Positions 51,146 to 63,051 are shown, counted from the first letter of the stretch. The stretch is 64,000 nucleotides of DNA from Stichopus chloronotus (GCA_021234535.1 CM037842.1:9816001-9880000); one strand, 5' to 3'. Notes: a model not told the origin generated them from the sequence alone. Translations and numbers: made by a program.

Positions 51146-51855
51146 CAGTGGCGGCGCCAGAATGTCAGACTGCGGGGGGGCAAACTGAGGGCAGAGGAAA
51201 ATGTTGGGATGCAAAGATTTTCCGAGAGCGAACCGAGCACGAAGCGCAAGGCCGTGCGGGTGGGGTCCAGGGGCCCGCATTAGGGCCTCTGGTGGGGTCC
51301 AAGGGCAAACCCCCGGTGGGGAAGCTCTGGGGTTTCAGCATATCTCTGTTTAGAAAATTAAGCCCCAAGAGAGGTAGATTATTTATTTTTATATTATTTA
51401 TTTTTTCGATTGACCGTACTCCAGGTTCCCAGCTTTTTTCTTTGGGGGTACCATTTCACATTTACCCGTTACCACCGAGTACACACACACACATAGGCTA
51501 CATACATTTCCATTCCATTCCTATATTAAGGAAAACAACCACATACCCGCCCTTCCCTTATGCTGGACGGTAAACTTTCCAGAGAAAATTGTTCTGACCA
51601 GGCTGGCCTACTGTTGAAGTGGCTACGGGCATGATATGAAAACTGGCAGCCTGTGTAACATAAATTAGGTATTTATCAATCATGGAAGCTGTTCTTATTC
51701 AGTCCAATGCCAATACATAGCTTTGTGATTAAATTATGGATGGATACAAGATCTGATTGGGAAGGGTGAGAGCAACTGGGGGGGGGGGGAACTGGGGGCA
51801 AGGAATCATTCTGGAGGGGCAAATTCCCCTCATGCCCCCCATAGCGCAGCCACTG
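51146..51855. mobile_element. hAT-like non-autonomous element, 710 bp, with 8-bp target duplication
   Basis: This begins CAGTGGCGGCGCCAGAA and ends ATAGCGCAGCCACTG, imperfect terminal inverted repeats, and is flanked on both sides by TCAAGAAG (51138-51145 and 51856-51863). An 8 bp target duplication with CAG..CTG termini is characteristic of hAT transposons. The inside is G-rich and carries no transposase; the ORF at 51148-51573 is probably fortuitous. Confidence 0.85.
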
Positions 51856-52259
51856 TCAAGAAGGGCATCAAACGTCCACAATAGGTCCATCTGAGGCATA
51901 TCTAGACAATTCTACAGTCTCATTTGACTTTTGCAAACATTAAACAAGGTACGTCACTCACACAAATAGTACCTAATCATTACTTACTAATGCAAAGGTA
52001 GGTACCTTCAACCAGATAATCAAATAACATGAACCTGATAAAGATTGTCAGAAATGATGAACATGGGAAGTGACTTCAACGTTCAATGATATATTCCGTC
52101 AAAAAATATTCTCTCCAAAATAGGGACAATAACACAATAAGAAGTTATTTATTGGTAACATGTGCATTAAACACATGCTAGACATCTTTCCTGAACTGCT
52201 AACCTTTACAGGTAGTTAGTGCTGAACTTAGATGGTGGGTGTGATGAAGTCATCAATGG

Positions 52260-53640
52260 AATAAAAGCAGGTTACATTTTACATCATAAACGTCCTCTCT
52301 GATGATGTTTTACAATGAGGACTCTTTCTGTATATTGGCAATCACAGACGTCTCAAAGAAAAGTTGTTTTCTACTTGCATATATCACTATAAACATCATT
52401 TTCCACATCCACTTGAAATTGCTAATGTGCAGGAAATATTTTGAGTGAACGTGCCAGTCTATTGTAGAGGACATGGAGAAGTTTGCTTTTAAAAACTAAT
52501 TGGTTGAACTGGTTCAGCATTCTAAGAAAGTTTGTGTTCTTGTATTGTAAATGCCGTACTTGTTAATTTCTATCTATAAATGACAGGTACTGCAGACACG
52601 CTTAAGCCAATGTCGGAAACAATGATCCTGCAACAATGAAAATGTCTTCTCTCTGACCAATGATTTGACATCATTTATTCAGATCTGTCATTAGGCTTGT
52701 TATCTTGATCATCAGCATGCAGGAGAACCACTATGTTCATTGAAACAATGGAAAAGACCTGATCTTGATATCTCACGATCCAATGATTTCATGTCGTTGT
52801 TTCACCTGACAGTGTGTCAGTCATAGCCAAATAGTCTCTTCCCCTAACACCAACAACAGTATTACAGTACACCCTCCATAGTTCTGAGTTGTTTTTTTTT
52901 TAGTTCTAGCATCTTTCATGCATTATTGTAAGACACTTACTACTGTGAAACAAGTGGTCACAGATATTTCATCATCTGTTCTTTCTATGTCAAAAAAAAA
53001 TGTCCCCTCCGAAATGAAGTGTCCTCTCTGACTGATAGTTGACATCATATTGCTGGTTGACCAGTAAGTGTAACATTTTGAAAAATCAGCATGCATTAGC
53101 AAACTTAGTACGTTTATTAATTCACTGAGGTAGAACTGCTCTAACTGATCTTTATATCTCAGAATCCAAAGCTACACCTGTGTCACCGGTCTTATAGTCA
53201 CAGACAATCAGTGAATCACTTTGACCAATAAAATATTAGACACTTTGTAATTCCGAGTTGCGCTTTTCTTTTGACATCTTTGATGCAACATTCCAAGGCG
53301 CTAATCATGGTGAAAAAGTGGCCGCAGTCATTTCATAATGCTTTATCTCTATGTCAAAAGATGTCTTTTCCTAAAATCAAATGTCCTCTGAAAATGGTAA
53401 TTTTGACATCATGTTGCCAGCTGACTAGTCAGTGGGGATAACAATTTGAAAATTGGCATCCATTAGTAAACTGACAATGTTTATTATTGTATTGCAGTAG
53501 AAGTGTTAAACTCCTTAGAATTTTGAGTGTTATTTCTATTTCCAATTCGCAATACATCAAATCATATCATTCAAAATCACCACAATCAGTAACATAACAT
53601 CGCTTTGGCACAAAACTGATTTTGTGTCCTTACTAGCAAA
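52260..53640 (+). repeat. Tandem satellite, about 360-380 bp unit
   Basis: Blocks TGTCCTCTCTGACT/TTGACATCAT recur at about 52640, 53018 and 53380, with a partial earlier unit near 52290. Further shared blocks are CAGCATGCATTAG, ATCTCAGAATCCAA and TCTATGTCAAAA. Lies inside the large inverted structure. Confidence 0.75.
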
Positions 53641-53829
53641 TTTCAACGTCATGCATATACAAATCTAAGTAAAAAATAAATTAAAAAAAGTGTGGATGCC
53701 TCAATACTTGTCAGATATTGTTTCCTACATAACACGTTAGAAATTAGAAAAATAGAGAACTCTATTTCTCACCCACATGAGACTCATTGACGTACACTGA
53801 TTGTAAAACAACGCTTCTTTAAAACTTAT

Positions 53830-54010
53830 TTTTTCGACTGAAAAAGCCTATTTCATTTTCGGACTAAAAACGCATATGTCATTTTCAGACTGAAAACTTG
53901 TATTCTATTTTCGGACTGAAAACTCGCTTTTTCGGATTGCAAACGTGTATTTTATATTCGGGCTGAAATTGTCGGACTAAAACCTCGTTTTTCGGACTGA
54001 AAACCTTTAG
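53830..54010 (-). repeat. Inner minisatellite, right array (inverted)
   Basis: Units of TTTTCGGACTGAAAAC with TTGTATTCT spacers, inverted relative to 49130-49330. Confidence 0.85.
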
Positions 54011-54589
54011 GACTAAAGACGTCTACCCGAACCGTCTGTTTCGTATGCCAAACAAACAATGCTAAAAATGCTACTGTCAGAACGATTTGAGGCTCTGAAA
54101 GCCTCAAAATGCGTGTATTTTTTTTTTTTTTTTTTGGGGGGGAACTTTCCTCTAGAGACCAACAGGGACATATCCACGTAAGGCATATAAGATGCATTTT
54201 GGCATGTCAGATCAAATAGGCCATGTCTTAAATTTCATTCCAGAAAACTTTATTTGAACCATATCAGTCTTATCATATACGATAACGTGAGAAGGTAACG
54301 TAATAATGAAATATGAGATATAGTTCAGGAGTTCTACTAGGAAGCTACTCAAAGCTTGTGAGGAAGTAGAATCCCAGAAGTCAATTGAAACAAGTGAATG
54401 AAAAAAATTAAAAAAAAAGTTCAAAACAAGAAAAAGCAAAACACAGAATACCCAAACAACCCCACCCCTAGCAACCACAAACAAAAACGTAAGAATGAAA
54501 AGTATCATATCCTTTAAAATTCATAGCATATTGCGTTATTGAATTTTCTTAAACTGGTAAATGTTCCAATTTACCATCGCCGTTGTCTC

Positions 54590-54765
54590 AAAGAACGGAA
54601 CACTACCTGAAGCTTTCCAATTTGCAGCAACTGGGTCCAAAATATAAAAACCCTCTGACCAAAATGCAGAAATTGGGTGAAACATATCTTCCCAAAATTT
54701 AACAACTTTGCCTGAGGGTCCAAAATGTAAAGTTTTGCCAAAAATGCAACAACTGGGAGCAGATG
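54590..54765 (+). repeat. Degenerate CCAAAATGTAA cluster
   Basis: Repeats of GGTCCAAAATGTAAA and CAACTGGG type resemble the outer-arm cluster at 48.4 kb, in the same orientation as it. Confidence 0.6.
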
Positions 54766-56739
54766 AGAGGGGTCCAGGATCCTACACCTACAACTTTCAG
54801 CCCCAAATTAAAAGACTTACATGAGACGGTATTAAGAAAAATATTGATCATGTTTGACAGCTTATTCTCGGTCTCATTCAGCTCCATCACTTCGCCTGTC
54901 AGTGAAGCTCCAGTCCACATACTGGCAATTATTAAAGACCAAGTAGAATAGATGGTCTGAAAATATGTGTCACTTTAATAAAACATACAGGCCGATGGCA
55001 TCGTTAACTAGAAATCTGAATTTGCATGACAAATCCGACGTAGCCACGATCGGCGAGAGAGGGGCTTGAAATAAAAACTGAAGTTGGGTAAATCACTCTA
55101 ATGCTTCCCTATAATTCTTAGTATAGTCCAGAAAACAGCTATAATCAGCCTACTATCCACTTCAGGTTGAGATGTCAAACAACGTAGAGGACATTGATAA
55201 CTTCCAAAGGCAATCAAGTGATGAAGTATGTGAACGAAATCATTTTTGTTACCCCACGTCCAAAGTTCTGTGGGGAAAAAAATTGCCCGGTTATGGATTT
55301 TGCGGAGATTTTCAAAGTCCTAAACCGCGGAGGATATTGCCATATGCTTCATTGTTATGATCTGTTACATGACTTAAGGTCAAGTTTGTTTGTGCGGTAT
55401 CAATTAGCACTTGACCTATTTATGACTATTAGCGACCTTTCGCCTTGATAATAACGGCAAAACAAATCAAATTTAAAGTCACATGAACACACAAATTTTA
55501 AAATCAGATGTTCAAGACCAAGCCTCTAATTAACAAAAGTCAAGATAACGTGCATAAAAATGTTATTACCGAGTGATTAGCATATCAATTTAGACCTGTG
55601 GATTAAATGGGATATGGATGACGTTCGGGTACACATATGGGACATTCAGGAATTTCAGGTCAAAGGCCTTCTAGTCGTGACATTGGCATGAAACAATAAT
55701 TCTGCGGGTCAAGACATTGAATATCTATTCCAGTATCGTATCACTTTTTATATGTGTTACCTACCTTGAATTTGCAAAGAAATCCTTGCGTCTTTTTTTT
55801 AAATGGTCATCGATTCAAGAGCCATTAGAAAAATTGAGGATCTGCACAAGTTTAGCCCCGTAAATTCATTAATAATAGTGTTCTGTTTTTTTTTTGTTTT
55901 TTTTTGTATATTGGCAGTTGTAAATAGACGATTTAGCATTTTTTGGGTGGCCATAACTCAGAAACGCACTATCCTATGGGCTCAAAGTATGATTTATTCG
56001 ATCCAGCTAAGCCAAATTGCAGCATTTATGTCTAACCTGGCCTCAAAATAGCATTTCTAATTACTGCGTATGTGACATACAAAACCTACGTACCTGGGCA
56101 TGTCAACTCGAAGAGTTGTAAAATGTATCACGAAAACAGCCGGTTTGGACTCTACGGATCAAACTTCCCCAGTTTCAAAATTTTTATTCGAGTCTGCCGT
56201 TTTGTAGTTTTTATAATACCTCATAGGAAAAATCCCTAAACAGGTAGGTCCAGCGAAACAAGGCTCAAGATTCGACGTATGCAACCATTTAAATCGATTC
56301 GTTCTTGTTTGGTCGAGTTAAGGCAGGTTAAATAATTTTTTCGGCTATTTTTTTTTTTATTTTTAAGCACCCAGGTGGGAACTAGAATTTGTAAATGTTT
56401 CATACCACTCTGCTCTCAACAGAATAAGATTTTATTTCAGATTGACATTTTTGGGGCTATTTTGGTTTTCATAACAATACTGATGAAACTCAAGAAAATA
56501 CATATATTTCAATTGTGAAGTATGTCATGAAAAATATGATGGTGCAACTTTCAGTTCGATTTGACTTATATGGTAAAATTATGGCACTTTAAGAAATGTG
56601 ACGTTCATCTTTGATATTTTCAATATCGTGTGATGTTTTCCACGTTGTTACATTTTGGGTAGAAAGTTGTTACATTTTGGACCAAGTTTGTTACAAAATG
56701 TGTCGTAACAAAGTATCTGTGAGAACCATATCCATTAAC

Positions 56740-58440
56740 TAGGAGAGATTTTCATTGGAAAAAGTGTGACTGGTCACGGACACTATCTTGCTACACCGGC
56801 ACGGCCATCAAAGCGAAACGCCACAATCGGTTGGCGCGGAGCGAGTAAGAAAATTTTTGGCTTTACAAACAGCACTGTCCTGGTATCCTCGGTTGCATGT
56901 ACCCAGCCTTGAATATGGGACTACATGTACTCAGCCTTGAACAAGGAAAAAATCAAGGGGGCACAACTTTCAATTGACCAGATCACCAGGATTTTGCTAA
57001 CCCCGGAAAGAACTTCGATGCAGTGACATTGCCAGCTTTTTTCATCGGGAGGGGGGTTGAAAGAAGCATAGAGTTTAAGTGTCGGATTAACAGTAATTAC
57101 ACTATCTAAGCAAAGCGCCACCATGATTGGCGCGTAGCGTAATAAGAAAATATTTAGATAACTATGCCCCTCCGATTACAGGAAATGGCACTTCCCTGTC
57201 TCTCTTGCTTGTGAATTTTCAGTCTCAGCTTTGACCTAATTTGTGTATCAAGTTACGACCTAATACTTCTTTTGGAATTCATAAATTTCCAAATGAAAAG
57301 TTATTAAGCCATCTCTCCGCCCTGTCCGAAAAAGTGCTTCTATGTGAGAGGAAAAATTAACTGGGGGCGTTTGCCCTCTGTCCATATGTCTATGCAGCTT
57401 CACTGCCCATGTGTGAAAACTGGGGACCAAACGACTGCGATTCGTCGGAGTGAAAGCGATCCTACATCGAATGTAAAGAGAGAGGGCAAACTCTAAATCA
57501 AGACCGTGTTCTTCATCTATAACAGATAATAGTGTCCTGGTGTCTCGGTGTTCACGAGAATTTTGCCCGCCCTGACACTTTTAAAGGGGTTTTACACCCG
57601 AAGTCCAGGAACGAAATAGATTTATTCTGACATATTAATGAGTAGGACCGGCTTAATGTAAAACATTCACATTCTGCATGATTTCTCAAGATTCAATGAT
57701 CTCCAAAATTAGTTCAGTGATGTTGGTACTGCAAAAAGAGCAATAGGTAATGGGTGGGCCTTTATGAATTTTCACTGAAAATGCTTGAAAAAAATCTGAA
57801 GGAACAATTAAATGGATCAATGTTATGAACATACATATAGGTAGAGCATGGTGAGTAAATGGTTCTTATTGTTTATGAAGAGATCATCATGCGTTCTGAT
57901 TAACAATATTACAAAAAAGTCTTGAAATTCCAACGACAGTGTATATCTACTAACCTTCAAATGTTGGGTTCAAAGAGTGTCTACCTGCTTATGGTACAAA
58001 ATAGTCACTTTTCGTTCATATGCATAATAGTTAAACATCTTTCTACTGCAAGAACGTTCATTACCATGTGTCTCTAACGGATCAAGTAGGTAGATGCTTC
58101 ACTTTGTTTTGGTCAACCTACATTTTGCACTCTTGCTTTCTACTTTTGATGCAAAGATTTTAGGTTGTTGAAAGAGCAACACTTTCAGTCTACCACAATT
58201 ATAGATTGGTCATTTTTTGTAACTAAATCGCTTATACTGAACAAAACGGAATTGTTCATATCTTTTCTCAGTATAACAAACAGTACTATCATGGTCTTCG
58301 CCATCGTAACAATAATTATCATCGTCTTCATCACCATTATCTACAGTTCTACATCATAATATTTCCATGATTTAATGGTGTCAGTAGTGCGTTTCAGTAT
58401 TTCAGATATTGGAGATTATTCACTTTTCTTTATTTGCATT
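56740..58440. other. Intronic sequence with a duplicated 50-bp motif
   Basis: GCGAAACGCCACAATCGG followed by TTGGCGCGGAGCGAGTAAG at 56817-56855 recurs, diverged, at 57112-57150. Otherwise nothing recognisable before the ErbB-like exon at 58452. Confidence 0.5.
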
Positions 58441-58451
58441 CTCACATTTAG

Positions 58452-58862
58452 CTTGCCAAGGTACCAGTTTTGGGTCAAACCAGCTACAAAATCAACTAAC
58501 CGTCAAAGAATTGGGTGAAAGATACATTCATTGCACACACATTGAAGGTAACCTTGAACTTATCGACATCCCAGCCCTTCCGAATCAGTCTCCAGATTCC
58601 TCCGAATCGATGTATTCCTCCTCATACGATTATAGTTATGAATCGGATGAAACGGAAGACGATGACATCGAATTATCCTTCTTGCAGAGCATAGAAGAGA
58701 TAACCGGTTACCTTTTAATTTACAATGTCCATCGCGATGTCATACCGTTAAACCAGCTGAGAATCATCAGAGGTCAGGAGACTTACCAAGGAGATGCATT
58801 GGTAGTGACCTCAAGAACATCTGGAAAATCGATCAAAATACTTCAGTTATCTTCATTGCAAG
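58452..58862 (+). CDS. ErbB/EGFR-like receptor exon: first receptor L domain, with acidic Tyr insertion
   Basis: A 411 bp exon (phase 1 to 1; acceptor CACATTTAG, donor GTAAGA) begins CQGTSFGSNQLQNQLTVKEL and contains ELSFLQSIEEITGYLLIYNV and PLNQLRIIRGQETYQGDALV. These are the landmarks of the first ligand-binding L domain of ErbB receptors: Cys-Gln-Gly-Thr at the mature N-terminus, LSFL..I.E..GY.LI and the LRIIRG ladder turn. Between NLELIDI and ELSFL lies an extra segment of about 33 residues rich in Ser, Tyr, Asp and Glu (58577-58675). The receptor would bind EGF-like ligands at the cell surface. Assignment to the family is strong; orthology is not established. Confidence 0.85.
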
Positions 58863-59070
58863 GTAAGAGAGTGTTTCTTATATTTATTCCTTTCCTGCCA
58901 TGCCAGATTAAATACTGTCTTCACATTAGGTAAAGTGTCCAGGTGTTCAACAATGGTTCATCTCAGCTTTTAATCCACCTCCACCTCCCCCCTCCCCGAA
59001 GACAAAAAAAAAAACAGATTGCATTTTATCCTCGAAAAAATATTACTAAAAGCTTACCATATCAACATTA
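58858..59070 (+). repeat. Left copy of 213/206-bp direct repeat including the exon donor
   Basis: From GCAAGGTAAGAGAG to CAACATTA this segment is repeated at 60461-60666 with a few changes in the poly-C/poly-A run and near the end. The repeat begins five bases inside the ErbB exon and so contains its splice donor. Confidence 0.85.
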
Positions 59071-60460
59071 TCACGTGGTTCCTTCCGGATCCTCAACCCC
59101 GCCAAGGCCAGCCCGCACCAACACCAATAACGTCAGACAGAGAGATCCAGTTTCTTCTTAAATTTATTGATGAACTCCAAATAAAAGCCCTAGAAATGTA
59201 ATGCAAATGAATGTTTTTACAAGATAGTATTAACGAATTACAATATTGCAGACAAGAATATCACAGGCTTATTCACATTCCAATTAAGTTCGTATCCTTA
59301 ATATATATTTTCTTGTTTCCGTAAACATACCAATATATAGCACTTGCGTACACATTTACCTATTTTTTTTTCCTCATATAATAAAACAACAGAATTACAC
59401 AACACTTCACAATGTTAACACTCAAAAACTTCAAAATTGCCAACACCTATATATATACATAATAAAAAAAAACTTAACAACCCATCTCTTAACAACGAAA
59501 TACATATCGAACAAAGTAAATCAAACTTACGGACTTCTCGTGGAGAAAACCGGCTTTTGCTACGACGTCCGTGACCAACGACAAAATACGACCTAATGGG
59601 ATCCAAACTACTGAAACATAGGTACTGCAAATGACGAGGGAATACTAGATATATCGACCCTCAAGGTAACTGCAAGTCAGCGTAAGAGCTGGAATACTAC
59701 GAGGGAATACCTGCAATGTATTGGCCCTCAACTACATAACGATAACAGAGCTGCGTCGCACCTAATTGCATTTCTGCTACGAGACCGGGCGTAACCCTCG
59801 GTCACTATGGATCCACGTTAACGTGTAGCAATGGTCATTCCTAAACCTTAACACTGGCTATATATACTTCTCACTTCAAGTCAACATTCTATGCAAAATA
59901 AAAGTATTTATTCTGCATACCTCCTGGATCGTGTCACGCCTTCACGATCACTATGATACATGTATATACAATAGCCCGGAGTGTATTAAGAAAGTAACAA
60001 TACATTAACATTCTAGCTTGTACATTACAATACGTTCGGTATGTGCTATGGCAACGATCACTTGCATACTTTAGACGATCGCAACCGGGGGGAGGGGGAA
60101 CCTATATGGATTGACATACATTGATCATGTGACATTCGACTCTGTTTAATTTGCGAAAATCAATGCAAAACCTATTTGACCCATCGGGTTTTTTAACCAA
60201 AACAATCGGTGATGAATATGGCGATTGGGACTGTTCAATTATATCTAACCTTAACATATACGCCAATTCCTGCTCTACGGCAGTGCGCATACTCAATGGA
60301 AGCGAATAAGGCTTACTACGCACAGGGTCGTCAGAGACGAGTGGCAAGCTATACGTCATCAGCTTATACGTACCTGGCGTATCCGTTAACACATCCTCAA
60401 ATTTTCTGAACAATTCTGACATTTGGTTAGTTTCAGGTTTGCTTAGATGAGGATGAGGAC
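59071..60460 (-). mobile_element. Ty3/gypsy-type retrotransposon fragment
   Basis: On the minus strand (60460 to about 60140) an open frame encodes the entry of a gypsy reverse transcriptase: FEDVLTDTPGTYKL, a PYSLP motif, ELAYMLRLDIIEQSQSPYSS, PIVLVKKPDGSNRFCIDFRK and LNRV. Homology stops abruptly after LNRV, so the catalytic YxDD part, RNase H and integrase are absent. The remaining kilobase (59071-60130) may be LTR or other internal sequence; I could not define LTR ends. The pol piece is open over about 110 codons and so is a fairly recent relic. Confidence 0.7.
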
Positions 60461-60666
60461 GCAAGGTAAGAGAGTGTTTCTTATATTTATTCCTTTCCTG
60501 CCATGCCAGATTAAATACTGTCTTCACATTAGGTAAAGTGTCCAGGTGTTCAACAATGGTTCATCTCAGCTTTTAATCCACCTCCACCCCCCCCCCCCGA
60601 CAAAAAAAAACAGATTGCATTTTATCCTCGAAAAAATATTTCTAGAAACTTACCATACCAACATTA
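60461..60666 (+). repeat. Right copy of 213/206-bp direct repeat
   Basis: This is the second copy of the intron start (see 58858-59070), lying 1.39 kb downstream after a Ty3/gypsy fragment. It reproduces the GTAAGA donor without the exon. It is far too long to be an ordinary target-site duplication. Confidence 0.85.
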
Positions 60667-60724
60667 AGATTTTCATAAAGCATTTCGTTAATGCTATATC
60701 GTAATAACAGATCCTTATTTTTAG

Positions 60725-60915
60725 GTGTACTGCCTCATAAATTAACATTCTGTCAGAGAAGCGTTACTCAGGAATGCAACCTAAGCATTGGTAAATGAAT
60801 GGAGTCACTACATCGCAGATATTGAAAAGGATTTGAAGTACTTTTCAGATGATATGGAAAAAATATACGATTCTGAAACATTACGGTGCAATAAAAGCGT
60901 AGATAAGGTGATAAC
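60725..60915 (+). pseudogene. Possible decayed L-domain exon between the two ErbB exons
   Basis: After a TTATTTTTAG acceptor one frame reads VLPHKLTFCQRSVTQECNLS and meets TGA. A neighbouring frame continues EWSHYIADIEKDLKYFSDDM and EKIYDSETLRCN. The pattern (Cys, then a Trp, then a helix and a final Cys) resembles the third-exon segment of ErbB genes, but the two halves are in different frames and no good phase-1 donor follows. It could be a dead duplicate of the 61874 exon or a chance ORF. Confidence 0.35.
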
Positions 60916-61873
60916 GCTCTCTTGGGCAAGAGCTGACTTTGCCTGGACTTTTCCAAGTAGTAACTTGTGGTCATTGATTTACGGCAGTGAAATCGCACAA
61001 CCAGACATACTACTATGTTTATGATTGTCTACGTGTCAAGAAAGTATATATGTACTGCGTTACTAAATTAAATTTCAAAATGGCGTCACATCAATCATTC
61101 CTCAAAAATGTAACACTTCTGTCCTCTTGGACAGATGACTGTGGTCGTGATTAAAATCACCATAAACGGTATAATGGTATAACTCATGAATACCAGCTTT
61201 TTCGAATGATAATTTCAGACTAGCAATTTCTATTTGATCAATATTGTTTTTCATCGTGTTTGTTCTACAATTCTCTATTATCAGACAAGTGCTGTAGGTA
61301 AACTCATCTTTTTACTTAAGTATTCTTGATTAAAACGGTTTTATGAACCTTTAAATTTCCGGTTTTTCTTGCATTTGCTCTATCATTTACAATCAGCTCA
61401 CTGTGCATGACTGGTTACCCCAAACTGAGTCATCATTTTTGGTCTTCTCTTCCACTATGTGTATATTGTATGAATGTAACTATTGACGAACCTGGTGCTA
61501 TGAACACCAGAATAAAATTTGCATCTCCATGGATTACTTTCCTTGGTCTTGCTTGTATGTCTTGTTTTGTTTTATTTGGTTATTCGTTTCGTTCTCTCCC
61601 ACCTTCATATCTTTCTTTCTTTCTTTTAGCTTTTCTTCTTTTCTTACATACTTACCAGACATAACCCGGAATTAAATTTGTTGATGAATATGACAATAAT
61701 CATGTTTCTTGATATTTTGTTTGCATAGGCATGTAAATCACCCTCAGAATTGCATGTACAAATTTGTACGTACAGTCATTCTTACAGGACAGAAAAAGAG
61801 TTAGAAAATATGAATGTAAACTGTGACGCCATATATACCTATTTAAATGTGTATCTTTGCTTCTTGCTACCAG

Positions 61874-62002
61874 AAATTACTCAAGGCGGTGTAAGAATAA
61901 GTCAAAACCATCACCTCTGTTACGTGGACACTATCAACTGGGGAGAATTGCAAGAAGGTGTGCAAGCAATCTTAGAAGACAATGGGAGCATTTGCTCTGA
62001 TG
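61874..62002 (+). CDS. ErbB/EGFR-like receptor exon: end of first L domain
   Basis: A 129 bp exon (phase 1 to 1; acceptor CTTGCTACCAG, donor GTGAGA) encodes ITQGGVRISQNHHLCYVDTI then NWGELQEGVQAILEDNGSIC. It joins directly to the 58862 donor as LSSLQ-E-ITQGG, the expected boundary for this family. The Leu-Cys and Asn-Trp landmarks and final Cys lead into the furin-like Cys-rich region, which would follow to the right; I see no Cys-rich exon before the window ends. Confidence 0.85.
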
Positions 62003-62168
62003 GTGAGATACAATGATTAAAAGCAAACTTCTGTCTATTTCTTTCCTTTGTGAATTTTAAACTGATTGTACCTCTTATATCTTCTTAAATAGCTTTTTCA
62101 TCTCTACTTATCTTGATGTTTGAATAAATTGACTATTACAATGTACATAACTAAACAATCATCAAGCG

Positions 62169-62315
<147 letters not shown>

Positions 62316-62390
62316 GACAGTGATATACATAATGGCAGTAAATGACTTTCTACTTTTTACTTTTTGTCGACTGGAATACCCTCAATATCC

Positions 62391-62780
62391 CTACTGAAAA
62401 TAAACAGGGACTAAACAGGGACCAGACACCCATTTTCTAAAATCAATGCCAAGTTGGAAATACTTTAAGCATTCTTGAATACAATCCCATTCTAATGTCT
62501 CAAAGACTGTTTCAAAATAAAAACCTTGAAAAACCATACAGCCTGTAATATCATAGTCACAAAATCCAAAAAAGTTATTAAATCCCAAATGCAAATGCAC
62601 CTTATGTTCTCACCGATAAACCAGTATAAAAAGCATGATTTAAACATTTCACAACATGTGGACCTAATAAATGCCACATTTGTTTGTGAAAGTTAACAGA
62701 TAACCCATCAGTGTCGGGAGATTTGTCATAAAGGCATAGAAGATAGCGCATGAGAGCGATCATTTAGTGTAAGTTCACCT
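62391..62780 (-). mobile_element. L1-like LINE reverse-transcriptase relic
   Basis: Minus-strand frames give DKSPDTDGLSVNFHKQMWHL, LNHAFYTGLS, then after a frameshift FETLEWDCIQECLKYFQLGI and DFRKWV. These follow the order of L1-type RT blocks (KSPGPDGL-like, then the motif-A region). The usual catalytic Asp position is altered and frames are broken, so it is inactive. Confidence 0.6.
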
Positions 62781-62790
62781 TTCGAGATAG

Positions 62791-63051
62791 CTAAATTAAG
62801 ATCAATATTATCACGATTACTGAGGCTATTGAAAATGGAGCAGGTCTAGAAGAGCCGGTGTTTTGTACTGCAGCGTCTAGGCTGTGCTTTTCGGTACTAA
62901 GTGATACGTCATTATCCGAGTCTTCTCCAGACATAACTAAGTTCGATAGATTAACGGTACGCCAAAGCTGACTACGCGGATGCCTAGACAGGGAAGAGTT
63001 AGACTCTCCTTTGTTGTTTCCATGTGGTCTGCCTGGTTCCCTTTTTCCCAT
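62791..63051 (-). CDS. Unrecognised short ORF beside the LINE relic
   Basis: An 86-codon open frame starts [20 protein letters not shown] and continues with a polar, Ser-rich sequence ending in a hydrophobic VIVIILILI. It lies immediately upstream of, and on the same strand as, the L1-like RT relic, so it may be the start of that element's ORF1. No domain is recognisable; it may equally be non-coding. Confidence 0.25.
   Translation of the reverse strand: MGKREPGRPHGNNKGESNSSLSRHPRSQLWRTVNLSNLVMSGEDSDNDVSLSTEKHSLDAAVQNTGSSRPAPFSIASVIVIILILI

Larger units (their letters stand above)
48403..56725. mobile_element. 8.3-kb nested inverted (foldback-like) structure
   Basis: Outer arms at 48403-48990 and, inverted, 56170-56725 share AAAATGTAACAAC clusters, AAAGTGCCAT, AACTTAACCTGA-like and CCTATGAGGTAT blocks in mirrored order. 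Inner minisatellites TTTTCAGTCCGAAAAT (49130-49330) and, inverted, ATTTTCGGACTGAAAA (53830-54010) lie inside them. A roughly 370 bp tandem satellite fills 52.3-53.6 kb. No transposase ORF is visible. The left arm-to-array gap is about 0.13 kb but the right is about 2.1 kb, so the right side holds extra sequence. Confidence 0.6.

Noticed and set aside
51148..51573. 141-aa ORF inside the hAT-like element as a transposase remnant
   Set aside because: Composition is G-rich and low complexity; no transposase motif is visible.
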